Shown here one piece after another: positions 24,626 through 37,400 of a DNA stretch of 64,000 nucleotides; the first letter of the stretch is position 1; every line of letters starts with the position of its first letter. The position numbers and the translations under genes are program-made. The notes beneath the pieces are model-generated. The model saw only the letters and a list, made by a program, of their open reading frames with translations, did no database searches and was not told where the DNA came from. Source of the stretch: Hermetia illucens (lineage: Eukaryota; Arthropoda; Insecta; Diptera; Stratiomyidae); NCBI RefSeq assembly GCF_905115235.1, contig NC_051849.1, positions 136,382,712-136,446,711 on the forward strand, read 5' to 3'.

Positions 24626-25447
24626 GTTTTTGGCTTTCGAAGTTAACTGCCGGGAAGCCTTCCAAAGATTATTTATAAATTCACTGACGCACGCCCTATT
24701 TATGTGGTCTCTTTCAAGAATTGATAATGGATGAAATGGAATAATCTGTCGAGAGTTCAAGGTGCCCTTATCAAGCCGAATATTTCATTCAATTAGTGAG
24801 TAGCAAGTGTGAAGTACACTCCCTACAGCTCATATGAAATCGGTATTGGTTCTCACCGCCATGCAGACATTTTTTCTGGGAAATACTTCCCACTTGGTAT
24901 TACCGTGAGTTCAACAGAATATCGAAACAGTGTTTATTAATTTCGTAGAAGTACTACGTTTTTAAGGCCCATTTATTTAGTCAATATAATTCATAGAACA
25001 AAGAGATGAATAAAATAATTAAGGTGTCAGTAGAGAAGAATCTGCTGTTGATGATTGAATCGAAATTATTTCCCTTAGTGTACAGTTATCTCGAAATAAC
25101 GCACTGATTATTCAAAAAGACAAAGTAGTGTTATATAATATTCAATAATGTATGATGTAGTTGGTACTGGTTTCTGATTAGAAGTGAATCGAGATACTGG
25201 GGGGACAAAAAAGCGATTTAAGTGTATACAAATACTAAAAGCAATCAATTCGATAATGTATGTATATCTTAATGGAAAATTTGCACACAGAAATAGATAT
25301 TGTGAAGGGAATTGGAAATCTGGCAGTTCTAGGCATAGCAGCTAGAAGGCAACACTAGAAACGATTATAAAAGCTGATATTTCAAATCAAACTAATTTTT
25401 TAAGTCTTCCATACAGATTTATTTCGAATAATTCTACAATCATTCCT
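24626..25447. other. intergenic region between the two SDR genes
   Basis: It holds the 5' flank of SDR-1 and the 3' end of SDR-2. On the minus strand an arthropod initiator-like TCAGT lies at 24683-24687, about 60 nt before the SDR-1 ATG, and an ATAAATAG lies just upstream at 24696-24703. Their spacing is too short for a standard TATA-initiator pair, so the promoter is not established. The SDR-2 poly(A) signal AATAAA is at 25418-25423. Confidence 0.5.
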
Positions 25448-28400
25448 TTATGATGCAGAATAACCTCCTTCCAAGAGCATCGTTGTGCCGTTCACATAAC
25501 TCGCCTTGTCACTTAATAAGAAGATGATAGCATCGTTCACTTCGGAGACTTCTCCAAATCTGAAAATAAAATATCGAAATGAGTTGAGCTGCTGTAAGTG
25601 AAGATTCACATTTTATTACCTTCTCAGGGGAATATGGCTCAATAGTCCGTTGGCTTTTGCTGGGTCAGACCAATGGTCTCGGCCCATTTTAGTTAGGATA
25701 ACTGTCGGGTTCACAGCGTTCACGCGAATTTTCCTTGGACCAAATTCCAAAGCAAGGCTTTTAGTTAACGAGTCAACAGCTGCTTTCGAGGCACTATACG
25801 CACTGTGACCGGCGAAAGACCGTTGTCCTGCTAACGATGATAAGTTCACAATACTCGATCCTGATTTCAATTTTGGCGACAGAGTTTGTGTAACATTGAA
25901 CACGGCTTTTATGTTCACATTGAAGTTACTGTAAATACGAAACCACAATTTTGTTATCCGGGATGAAAATGAAGGAGTATGGAGGGTTGCCAAGTTTTTT
26001 CGGAGATAGTTACATGTTGTAAATATTCTGGTTAAAAACTAGGTTTCGCAAATAAAGTGAATAATAAGTTGGATTGCGAAAAGTCAATTCAGGAGCCATT
26101 ATAAATCAAGACAATTTTTCTTTCTTTTAAATAGAAAAGATTCCTGTGAAATCGCTCGCCATATCATTGGTTATTTATATTTAAGATAGCAATGGGGACT
26201 CTGACCCATTTGTACCTAGGACGTCATAATCATTACGTCATATATTATGTCGGACTATTCACTTTCGCTTGTAATAAATTTGCACAACAGAGACAATTTT
26301 GACCTATTATAACTGAAAGTATCATCATCATCATCAACGGCGACACAACCGGTATCCGGTCTAGGTCTGCCTTAATAAGGAACTCCAGACATCCCGGTTT
26401 TGCGCCCAGGTCCACCAATTCGATATCTGGCGTCCTGACCTACGCCATCGCTCCATCTTAGGCAGGGTCTGCCTCGTCTTCTTTTTCTACCATAGATATT
26501 GCCCTTATAGACTTTCCGGTTGGGATCATCCTCATCCATACGGATTAAGTGACGCGCCAACCGTAACCTATTGAACCGGATTTTAACCACAACCGGACGG
26601 TCATGGTATCGCTCATAGATTTCGTCATTGTGTAGGCTACGGAATCGTCCATCCTCATGTAGGGGGCCAAAAATTCTTCAGAGGATTCTTCTCTCGAAAA
26701 CGGCCAAGAGTTCGCAATTTTTCTTGCTAAGAACTCAAGTTTCCGAGGAATACATGAGGACTGGCAAGATCATTGTCTTGTACAGTAAGAGCTTTGACCC
26801 TATGGTGAGACGTTTCGAGCGGAACAGTCTTTGTAAGCTGAAATAGGCTCTGTTGGCTGACAACAACCGTGTGCGGATTTCATCATCGTAGCTGTTATCG
26901 GTTGTGATTTTCGACCCTAGATAGGAGAAATTGTCAATGGTCTCAAAGTTGTATTCTCCTATCCTTATTCTTCTTCGTGTTTGACCAGTGCGGTTTGATG
27001 TTGTTGGTTAATTCGTCTTCAGTGCTGACGTTGCCACCATATAACTGATAACTGAGAGTATCACGCTCTATATTAAAGCCTACATTACTGCAATGATTCT
27101 AGGATGAAGTCAAGACAATGGGATCTGCGGTCAATTTACAAAAAATAGTAATATACTATTATTAGCCTTATTTTCGAAGATATGTATTGGTACCTTCGTG
27201 ATTTTTTTTCAGATTTTTCGGTTAAGTAGCTTTTGAGAATGGTTCCGTGAAAAAAATGATTACTTTCTAGGCCCGTACCCTCTTCTCTTTTGCATCAAAT
27301 AACAGAACTGAGGCTAACTTTGAAAGGAGCTGGTCGAGACCTTTCATTTGATACCTAAGTGACCATATTCGGTAAAAAAATTACTTCTCCCTTTCGCATG
27401 TATGGGGACCCCACTTAAACTCAACGTAGGACGATGTTACAGCCTGCATTCATCTGGGTTTACAGTTCCCACCTTCCCAACAAATTTCGTGTCAATAGGT
27501 GGAGCCGTTTATTAGAAAAGTTAGTGTCAGACAGACAGATCCTAAAACCTATAAAGGGGATGTTTTACTTTGATTTGAAAAAATGAAAGGTTGTGCTTCA
27601 TTTGTTTTTTATCTAGTAAAACGACAGTGCAGACATTTTTTTCGCGGGCATACATACATATGTGGCATCTTATGCGCTTCTCCAAGGGCGTATGAAGCAT
27701 CAGCGCTACCACACTGGTTCAGGTCCAGATGTTTATGATAGCTGTTATGGTGATAGCGGAACACCACGAATTTGATTTCTCGCCACCAAGGCAAAACATG
27801 GCTTTGAAGGAATGCATTTACTTGCTAGACAGCGACCACTATAAGGTAACAACTGCTCATGAGCGGTCACATTTGCACCTGGCACATATGCCGATTTTAA
27901 CCAATTAATCTATTTATCAAATGAGTATAAACCTGCGCGAGCACGTCACCGGTGTACCCCAGTAAGCAGTAAAATTCCTTTGTAAGCACGTATCATACAA
28001 ATATCAACGTTCCTTCAACGTGTTCGGGTCGATGCAGCGCGATTTTTTATAGTAAGGTGGGTGAATGCGTTCACGTTCACGTTCAATCTTCTTCGCAACA
28101 AGAACCCGAACATAATGCACAACACGATTTCATCTGCCAGCGCGCTTCAGCATCTCTCTGACAATGTTATTTGGAGAGACCTCCCCTGTGTCTTTATTAA
28201 GGTGTTGACGAAAGGCATCTCATCTTTCATAAGCGTCGTTCGCCACTCCATTGCAGAGCACACAATCAAGAAATCGTGCCTTCCCAATCTTGTGCAGGTA
28301 AGATTGGAAACCTCCATGCTCATTTAGAAGTTGGGTAAGGAAATAATATATCTCACCATGCGTTCGGTTCAGCCATGGATCTAAATTGTTGCGCGCATTC

Positions 28401-31400
28401 CACTTGCCTCTTAGCTTATTTAGCTAAGAGAGCTGTCACTCGGTAGGTATGCGTTGACGTTCTTCGCGAACAACCACCTCTCTTAAATTTTCATTTGCAT
28501 TCCTTAGCAAGGAGGGCAACGAGGGTCACTCCTACGTTCACCATCACGGCCAGTTCGGAGAGTGCGATAAGCAGACGTCACTCGCAAATCCCCTCGTCTT
28601 TGCACTTGTGTAAGGCGCTTACGATGCACCTCCTTGTCAAGGGCATCAATCCGTACGTTGTAGAGCAGAACAGACTGCGTTGCTCCCATAAAAAGACGTC
28701 TCCTGGTAGATATAGGGCCACCAATATTCGCCCTTAATCGAGGCAAAGCGGAGACTCCAACTGCAGCCCGGTTCACTGCTGCTTTGATTTGGTCGGAGAA
28801 GCTCATCTTCGCGTTGAGCATTAAACCAAGGTGTTTAACCGCACGTTTTGGCTCTTCGATTAACTCGCCGATCGATATGGGACGTATGGTCGGGATTTTC
28901 TTTCTGGTCAAGACGACTACTTCGGTTTTTTTTTCAGCCAAGGATGAAATTATGAGCAATCAACCATCCGTTTACCCGTCGCATCAATATACCAAGCCTG
29001 CATTGCGTCTATTCAATAGTGCATTCAGCGACAAGTGCCGCAACGGAAAGCCAGTTTATAAACTTCCGCTGGAATACCATCAGGACCTGGTGCCTTCTTG
29101 TTTCTCATGGTGAGAACTGCTTCTTCGAACTCTTTCATTGTAAAAAGGAGAGCGGTCCTCGACGTCTTCGGCGCTACTGACATCAACCCGTACGGGATGT
29201 GTGGGGAATAATGCTCGTACAATGCGGTCCATCAGACCGGTACTTAGTATGCGGGTTTCCGCAGAGTCACGATTTTCCAGATGACAAGTTTATAGCCAAG
29301 TTCCCACGGGTACTAATTTACCTCGTTGACTAGGTTTTGCCAGCCGCGAGCTTTGCTTTTGTTTATCGCACTACGGAGTCTCCATTTTCCTAATCTATAC
29401 TCTGCCTTTGTGGCGTATGCCTCCACGCGGACGTGTAAACCTTGTGCCAAACATCGGAGCTCATGAAAATTTGGCATTTCCTGCCGTTCACCAATTACAT
29501 AGAAGTTTAAACACGGCTGGTACTCCTCTATTATTTTCAGGTTCATCAGTCCGATACTCGCCGCCATTTTCACGATTCGTTTTCCTCTGGAGTCTGACTG
29601 AGATATGACCCATTTAAGGGCCCTAGCATTAAAGTCACCGCCTACCAGGATTTTCCATGGCATCCGGCATCCGGTATCGTTTCATTCGGTGTAAGATAAG
29701 CGCTTAAAAGCATTATTCCTAAACACCGAATCCAGACAAAGCCACTCCTTTGGCCTTTGGCAAGAACAAAAAGTCAAACGCCGTCCCGAGCCCTTTGGCA
29801 GTAGTAGTGGAAATGCCATACAGCCGAGTCCCTGTTCTGGTCTTGCTTACTGATAAGCACTAGATCAGCTTTCCGAACCCGCAATGTGTGCAACGTTTTC
29901 ACCAGACGTGCAATGATGTTTACAGAAAACGCAATTTTCGCTTCCGCTGCAAGTTTTCGTTTTCGGGTTGGTCCCTCTTTACCTTCTTTTCTGAGCCCTG
30001 GAAACTACTTGGATAAAGTCTCGTTTTGGCGCGTCTTCCTCTTTCCTCTTATACCCCAATTTGCTTTGCAGTGGGCTGTCTGCGATCCGTTTGACACTTA
30101 CAATATTCTCCGCGGAAAACGCGGCTGTATGTGTTTTTCGCGCGTCTTTCGCTGCTGTTGATGTTCACCTGTAGGAGATGCGGTCCAGTAGTTCCTCCAG
30201 TTCCATCATCCTGTTTTTGACGCCTCTGCTGACACTCTTCTGGAGAAACTTTGCCGACCGCATACGCTTCACTACTGTCGCGCATATCCTGATGAGCCTT
30301 TGCTTTTCGGCTCTAGCTAAGACGGTCGACTGCATTTCAATTCAGTTTATGTCTGAATCCACCTGCTCAGGTCTTGTAATTTTGACTGGGTTTCTTTCGG
30401 AACACGGACACTGTAGGGTATTTGGCCTACCATTCACACCGTCAGCCGTGTCACTTTGTAAGACTTCCTCTTTATTTTGTCGTCCTGGTGTCACATCGGG
30501 TGCGGTGCGTGACGCATTTTCATGTTGCGCCGAAACGCAGCCACCTCTTCCTCCTTCCATGTATTTCGTCGATTTTTTTAGTTTTTGTGTCTTTCTTCTT
30601 GATGGCAATTTCATCAGTGCATCGTGTGGAAGGGAGCGCAATAGTCAGGAACGGGTATATCCTCGGGGACAAAGCCCCTACTTCAGATCTCTGAGGCCTG
30701 ATTGACGCTTAGCTGTTTCCGGAATTCACGGACTGATCAACGCTTATCCGGGTACAATGCACACTACCCGACCAGCGTTCGAAGGGGCTGGCTCCTGATA
30801 CGCGTCACAACTGCCACTATGACAGAGCTAGGCTCACATTGCCCCATTGACGTTGACAGACGGCTCCGAGGACTCCCAGTACCGACCATTTGTTTTCCAC
30901 CGAGGGGCTTTCGCAAGGTTACTATCTAGTACGCAGTTATAGGAAGTCAGAACTATTTACTCGAGCACCTCGAGGACGCCGCTCCCCGTATCGCTAATGC
31001 CCCCTGAGGGTACAACGTGATGTCGCACATCCAATCGGACCTAAAACAACCATCAAAACAAGAAATTTATAAGTATATGTATAATGAAGAACGATGTTGC
31101 TCATGCATGCGTAGGGTTTCACAGTTCCCAACTTCGTAAAAAATTTGGCATCAATAGAGGTAACTGTTTCTGAGCAAAGTGCATATGACAGACAGACGAA
31201 CGGACAGACTGGCAGCAAACCGATTCTAATCAAGTTTTGTTTTACACATTTACAACTTAGACTAAGTTTGCAGCCAAGTTGCATTGGCACCTTAAAAAAA
31301 ACAGATTTAAAACGGGTTGATTGGAGCGCCACGCGATAATAATTTCGGAAACTTTTTAATCAATGTGGTATATTGTTTTGTAACTTTGGAGCTCACGGCA

Positions 31401-34400
31401 ACGCTCTATCTACCACTTACTCTTTTGACGATGTTCTTCCTGTTCCTATTGGCCTTTGCTCAATATTTATGCACAAATTCAGCTGTGATCATAGCGGTTT
31501 TTTTCGCAGAAAATTGACAGACAATGCGACTTCTGACGCTCGAGTTGTCACTTTACTGATCCAAACAAGTCGCCATTTCTGCAGACACATAAGAATTCTC
31601 GATTACGATTCCTGATAGAACACACTCGGTGGTCGTTTTTGGTGGCAGACAGGGACATTTCTTCTTCATTCGAAAAATTGATTTCTGGTTTCATTAGCAT
31701 AACTTGTGGAAGCAATCCCTAATATTGAATAAGCAACAAATCGCCGCCAAATGACAGATTTCCGGTATATTATGCAGACTAACAAGCATAAAGTTCCTAC
31801 ACAACTGACAACTTGCGGTATATGCATAATCCCAAGGTCCTCTTTGAGTCTGATGACTCGAATCAAATCCCTGCCGTGATTAAACTGTTAACCGGGACAC
31901 TGGTTCATACTGGCGCCAACTGCAAATAACAGAGCCGAGAGCACATCCTCCAGGAATGCACCTGCAACATATTGTCTCAAAGGACTATTCTGCCTCTTGG
32001 CAAAAGAGACCTAAGATTTTGCTGACTGGGATCTGATTGCTCTTCCCGAGCACATAGATGTGGCTAAAGTAGAGTTAGCCCTGCACTGCTTGCCACCAAT
32101 CACATATTATTTTGCGGACATCACAGCACATAAGGCATCACAGGAAAACAATAGCATAAAACACATAGAAATGTTCGCTGTCCACCACTATGATCAATCG
32201 CGCATCATACTGCAGATGAAGCACCGCGAGCAATTCCCTCCAGTGCCGGAAGGCAGCACATGAGTACGTATTAGCGCATCGCGTATCGCTGCTAGTAAGA
32301 CCCCGTTCTGTACATAAAAGCTCATGTCGTCCAGATTGTGCATGTCAGAGTACGTTAGGCAGGCACAAAAGGCATGTAACAAGTCGTCCGAACACAATGA
32401 CTGGGTAAGGTAAGGTTTTGCTAGAAGACAAACTTATTCTAGCTACCATGCCCCGTCAGGAGACTCTGGCAGATATACATTTCATGAACTCATATATGAC
32501 CCGGCCTTCACTTCTCTCTTTCCATCTAATCTGCTACTTAGATATTACATTCTCAAAAGCATTCTGACGGCAGCGATCTTATTCCTTCTACATCACTACT
32601 ACTAGTAAGATCGTTGTACGGCAAAGATACACGCCTCCTAATCCCGTAAGCCATGGGAGGCAGGACTACCTATAGATCAAGAGGAGGAATATCCAACCAA
32701 ACCCGTATCGCACCATACAAAACGTCGATTGCAACACAGTTAACCAATAAACCAATGAGACGATTTAATTTTCGCTAGTGGTTATTCATTTTGGTATGGA
32801 CATACTGATATTTCGGGAACAACATCTATACGTCATGCAGCATTGAAAAGGGAACAAGTTGTTCTCGAAATATCAGTCTGTACGTATCAAAATAAATATC
32901 TACTAGCGAAAAGGAAATCGTCTAATTATTTATATGCAATTCAATTGTCAGAAACATCGCAGGAACACACTTAATTGAGCAGTGAACTAAGCTCACCCAA
33001 CAGGTCATCCACGATCAGGTTCCATATAAATGGACCTGTGATAGATCTTTGTAGGCAGCCGGGCTCCATATTCACCCACATACGCTCAGTGACACATTGA
33101 ACGTATGCACGTGTATGTGCAGTGGAATCCCGATTATTCGTATTTTCTGCTAATTCGTACAAACTAGCCAGTCTCCAGAGAAAATCCCTGTGTTATAAAT
33201 GTGGTAAAAGTGGTATAAAAACCCTCATAATTAGTATTATTTTTATGTTCGATTTCATTCAAAACGTCTTATAATTCTTAATTCTAGCTAAATGTTTTCT
33301 AAGGAGTCACGTAATTTCTACAGAGCTAAAGGTGAATTTTAGAAATTCTATTGGTCTGTTGTTAGTTTTTCTTTCCTTTCTTTAATTAAATCAAATTTTC
33401 ATTATCGTTGTGACACGCTAAAACGCCTCCAGTCCGCAGAAACAACACAACTTAAGCCTCGGTCCCTTAACAGTATTTAATATTGCATGAAAACAATAAA
33501 TAACCGTTGGTACTACATAAACCAAACGATTTCATCTACAGATAAAGATTTTATCTGTAGATATTATAATAAACATCAAACTTACTCTTAGCAGACTGTC
33601 GTAAACGATGAAGGTTTTTCAGTGAAAATTACCTCCCCCATTCGGTGGAACTACTCTGAGTACCTGGTCACTGTGGCGTAGAGGGAAATGAAATCTCGGA
33701 TGCTTTAGCGAAAGAGGGTCAATATCCTCTATGCCGGCACCGGAACCAGCAATTGGAGTATCAGTAGCATTGGCTAAGTCTGTTTTCAAAAACTGGGAAC
33801 AAGCTTCCCACAATGACAGGTGGCAGAGCCTAAATGCTGCTCGACACACCACACCTCCTGCCAGAACCGAACATGCGTACCGCATAGTTTATCCTGTCGC
33901 AGGTGTATTGTGTGCATTCTGACAGGCCATAACTCACTAGGTGGGCATATGTTCAGAATAGGAATTACTCAAGATGATACGTGTCCCTCCTGTAATGAGG
34001 AAGCGGAATCCACGGAGCATTTCCTATGTGAATGCCCCGCATATGGACGCATCAGGCATCAGATCGTTGGTGCCGATGTTCTCCAATTACGACGAGTAGC
34101 ATCACACCCACTAACGGAAATACTGCGATACGTTAACGAATCCGGAATATTCCGTTAGACGGGGGTGGCGAGTACAATGGGCCAACACGGCCTGAGTGCT
34201 CAGAAGCTGTAGTTTCTCCCTCACACACACACACACACACCTCCCCCATTTATGTATATTGATCGAACAACTTTTGTAGCGTTTACATTGTTATTTGAAA
34301 GATGAGTACACCGTTTAATATATGAGCAAAATATCTTATACATAGGTTGTAATAAAACTCCGTCGTAGTTGGCCCCAAGCATGATTTTGATAGTAAGAGG

Positions 34401-37400
34401 GATAGTTATTACCACCTTGAATAGCTGAATGCTACCCTGGTGTCTCAGGGGAACGATTCCTTAAGTGTTTCCCGTGACTGTGCAGCGGATTGCAAAACAG
34501 TACTGCTCTATTATTCCTAGCCATAATTAAGGAGCGTGTACGACCTAAGGCTTAGCGTAGCGGAATTATCAACAGATGCAGTACTCGCCGAAGCACTTTT
34601 TTTTTCACCGTCTTGCTAAAGCCTCCGTTGGGGTTTGGAATGAGTTCTACAAAGCGTGCATGAAATTTTCGTAAGTGCATGCATTCTATTCCCAGAATCT
34701 ATACATCTCCGGCAGCTTCGAGTATTTTATCTTAGATCAATACAAACGTAAATGGTCAGATTGCTTTCGGACTGTATGTTACGGTTGTCAATCTACCTGG
34801 CCAGAACTACGCTTTCGTGTTATTGGTTTGAGTGCTCGAAAAAATCCACCATGAGAAATTCGTTTGGAACACCGACGTTTGGTTAATCCAATTTAGTTTC
34901 ATGAATTTTAAGTTACAATCATCATCAACGGCGCAACAACCGGTATCCGGTCTAGGCCTGCCTTAATAAGGAACTCCAGACATCCCGGTTTTGCGCCGAG
35001 GTCCACCAATTCGATGTCCCTAAAAGCTATCTGGCGTCCTGACCTACGCCATCGCTCCATCTTAGACAGGGTCTGCCTCGTCTTCTTTTTCTACCATAGA
35101 TATTGCCCTTATAGACTTTCCGGGTGGGATCATCCTCATCCATACAGATTAAGTGACCCGCTCACCGTAACCTATTGAGCCGGATTTTATCCACAACCGG
35201 ACGGTCTTGGCATCGCTCATAGATTTCGTCGTTATATAGGCTACGGAATCGGAGGATTTTTCTCTCGAACGCGGTCAAGAGTTCGCAATTTTTCTTGCTA
35301 AGAACCCAAGTCTCCAAGGAATACATGAGGACTGGCAAGATCATTGTCTTGTACAGTAAGAGCTTTGACCCTATCGTGAGACATTTCGAGCGAAACGGTT
35401 TCTGTAAGCTGAAATAGGCTCTGTTGGCTGACAACAACCGTGCGCGGATTTCATCGTCGTAGCTGTTATCGGTTGTGATTTTCGACCCTAGGTAGGAGAA
35501 ATTATCAACGGTCTCAAAGTTGTATTCTCCTATCCTTATTCTTCCCGTTTGACCAGTGCGGTTTGATGTTGTTAAGTTACAATATATACATATATTTTAC
35601 TTGATTAGCAAATTCGATTATGTAATTAACTTGACGGCTGACGGAAGACTCCACAATATTTTTCTCTAATTTTTTTACGTCACTCTGCCGCCTACTAATC
35701 GAGAGCGCTCTCCACTCCTGTGGCGAGTTCTAAAAAATGTGTGGAGAGCGCCGGTGGCGTCATCTGGCCGCTCACATTCGCAACAAAGCTATGACCGCGA
35801 CAATTTTTTTAAGAACTTAGGAATTTGATCGTGTTGATGAGGTAGGCGAAGAACAATCTGGAAAACATCCAGAGATAGACTACTATGTCCCAATTCCGAA
35901 TGCATCACCCAAATTCTGCTATATATCAGACCAACTTACTTTGTGGTATCGAATGTAAGTGCACAGTTGATGTTACGATATAAAATCACTGGCAAGTCAA
36001 CTCGTTTTACACTTTTTTTTTAAAGCTGCGAGAAAGCGACCCCTGTATGCGGCTGTTTGAATGAAACAGATTATGGGTTTACTTTATTTAACTTGGAGGA
36101 TCGATCTTTCAATTTTCTGAGTTGGATAAAGTCGGACCAGAATCGAAGAGTAGAAGTCGAAAGCAATGTACGGTGAACACGTGAATTGCCTCTGGCAGCC
36201 GTTTGTCGGTTTCCATTCGTTGAACAGATCACGATGTGCTAGGGATCACTTTGCTGAGGCAGAGAGACTTATGTGTGTAATCCAGGACAGCGATGTCACC
36301 ACCCATGCTTAAATAAAGATGATTATGAAAGAGCGGGTGCAGTATGGTTCCGCGTTAGAAACCTTGTAACATCTCATTTCTGTCTGCATTAAACTCGGCA
36401 CAAGCCGTAGGCAGTACTCGATAGTTCTGCTTACGGCATGTAGCGGGATTAGTAAGGTTTAATTGATTCATTTCCATCGTCTCTGAGGTTCACTAATAAT
36501 GAATGAAGCGATTGAAATTTTTCAGGTTATAATCTCCCAAAGTCAGTTTTGCCCTGAATAGTTTATTGGTTCGAGTTCGGGACAGAAATCTCTTCGATTT
36601 TCAATGTAAATACATTTCCTGCCACACAAAAGCGCCCTTTTATATAAAGTATTCATGGTGCCCTTATATTTATGTCAGAAGCGTAGGCCACTCTTTGAAT
36701 AATCTAGAGAGTAACGTCTCGCTGAATCCCACAGATGGCACTGTTTCAAAATTTTCCTTGAGTTAATTCCAGATTTTGTCTCGGAATTCCGTGTTTGGAA
36801 TTGTGATTGTCGTTAGTCGCGAAAGTATTGATAATCGACGATAATGACACCCTATCATGTCTCGGAGCTTCAGTTATCGTATACGAATGCGAATTTTTTT
36901 GTGGATAAAATCCGGCTCAATAGGTTACGGTGGGCGGGTCACTTAATCCGTATGGATGAAGATGATCCCACCCGGAAAGTCTATAAGGGCAATATCTATG
37001 GTAGGAAAAGAAGACGAGGCAGACCCTGCCTAAGATGGAGCGATGGCGTGGGCCAGGACGCCAGACAGCTTTTAGGGATATCGAATTGGTGGACCTCGGC
37101 GCAAAACCGGGATGTCTGGAGTTCCTTATTAAGGCAAGCCTAGACCGGATACCGGTTGTTGCGCCGTTGATGATGATGATAAATGCGAATTGGTTTTTGG
37201 AATTTGTCTTCTTTCCTCAGCATCAAGTTCTGGAGTTATGCAAATTGAAATTGTTGAATTTTGTAGAGCGCTCCCAATGTAACGAAAGTACGGTGCAGAA
37301 CTAAAACTAACAACATCCGGAAAGTGGCTTACATGAACTGCGATTCGGATTCAGATAAAGTATTGACAACGAAAATTCAGTCTAGACTGGGAGACATCTA

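Noticed and set aside
24683-24703. Core promoter of SDR-1 (ATAAATAG plus TCAGT)
   Set aside because: The spacing of about 15 nt is too short for a standard TATA-initiator pair, so it was noted only in the intergenic entry.
30178-30705. 175-codon plus-strand frame
   Set aside because: It lies antisense to the ORF1-like region of the R1-like LINE on the minus strand and has no recognisable domain.
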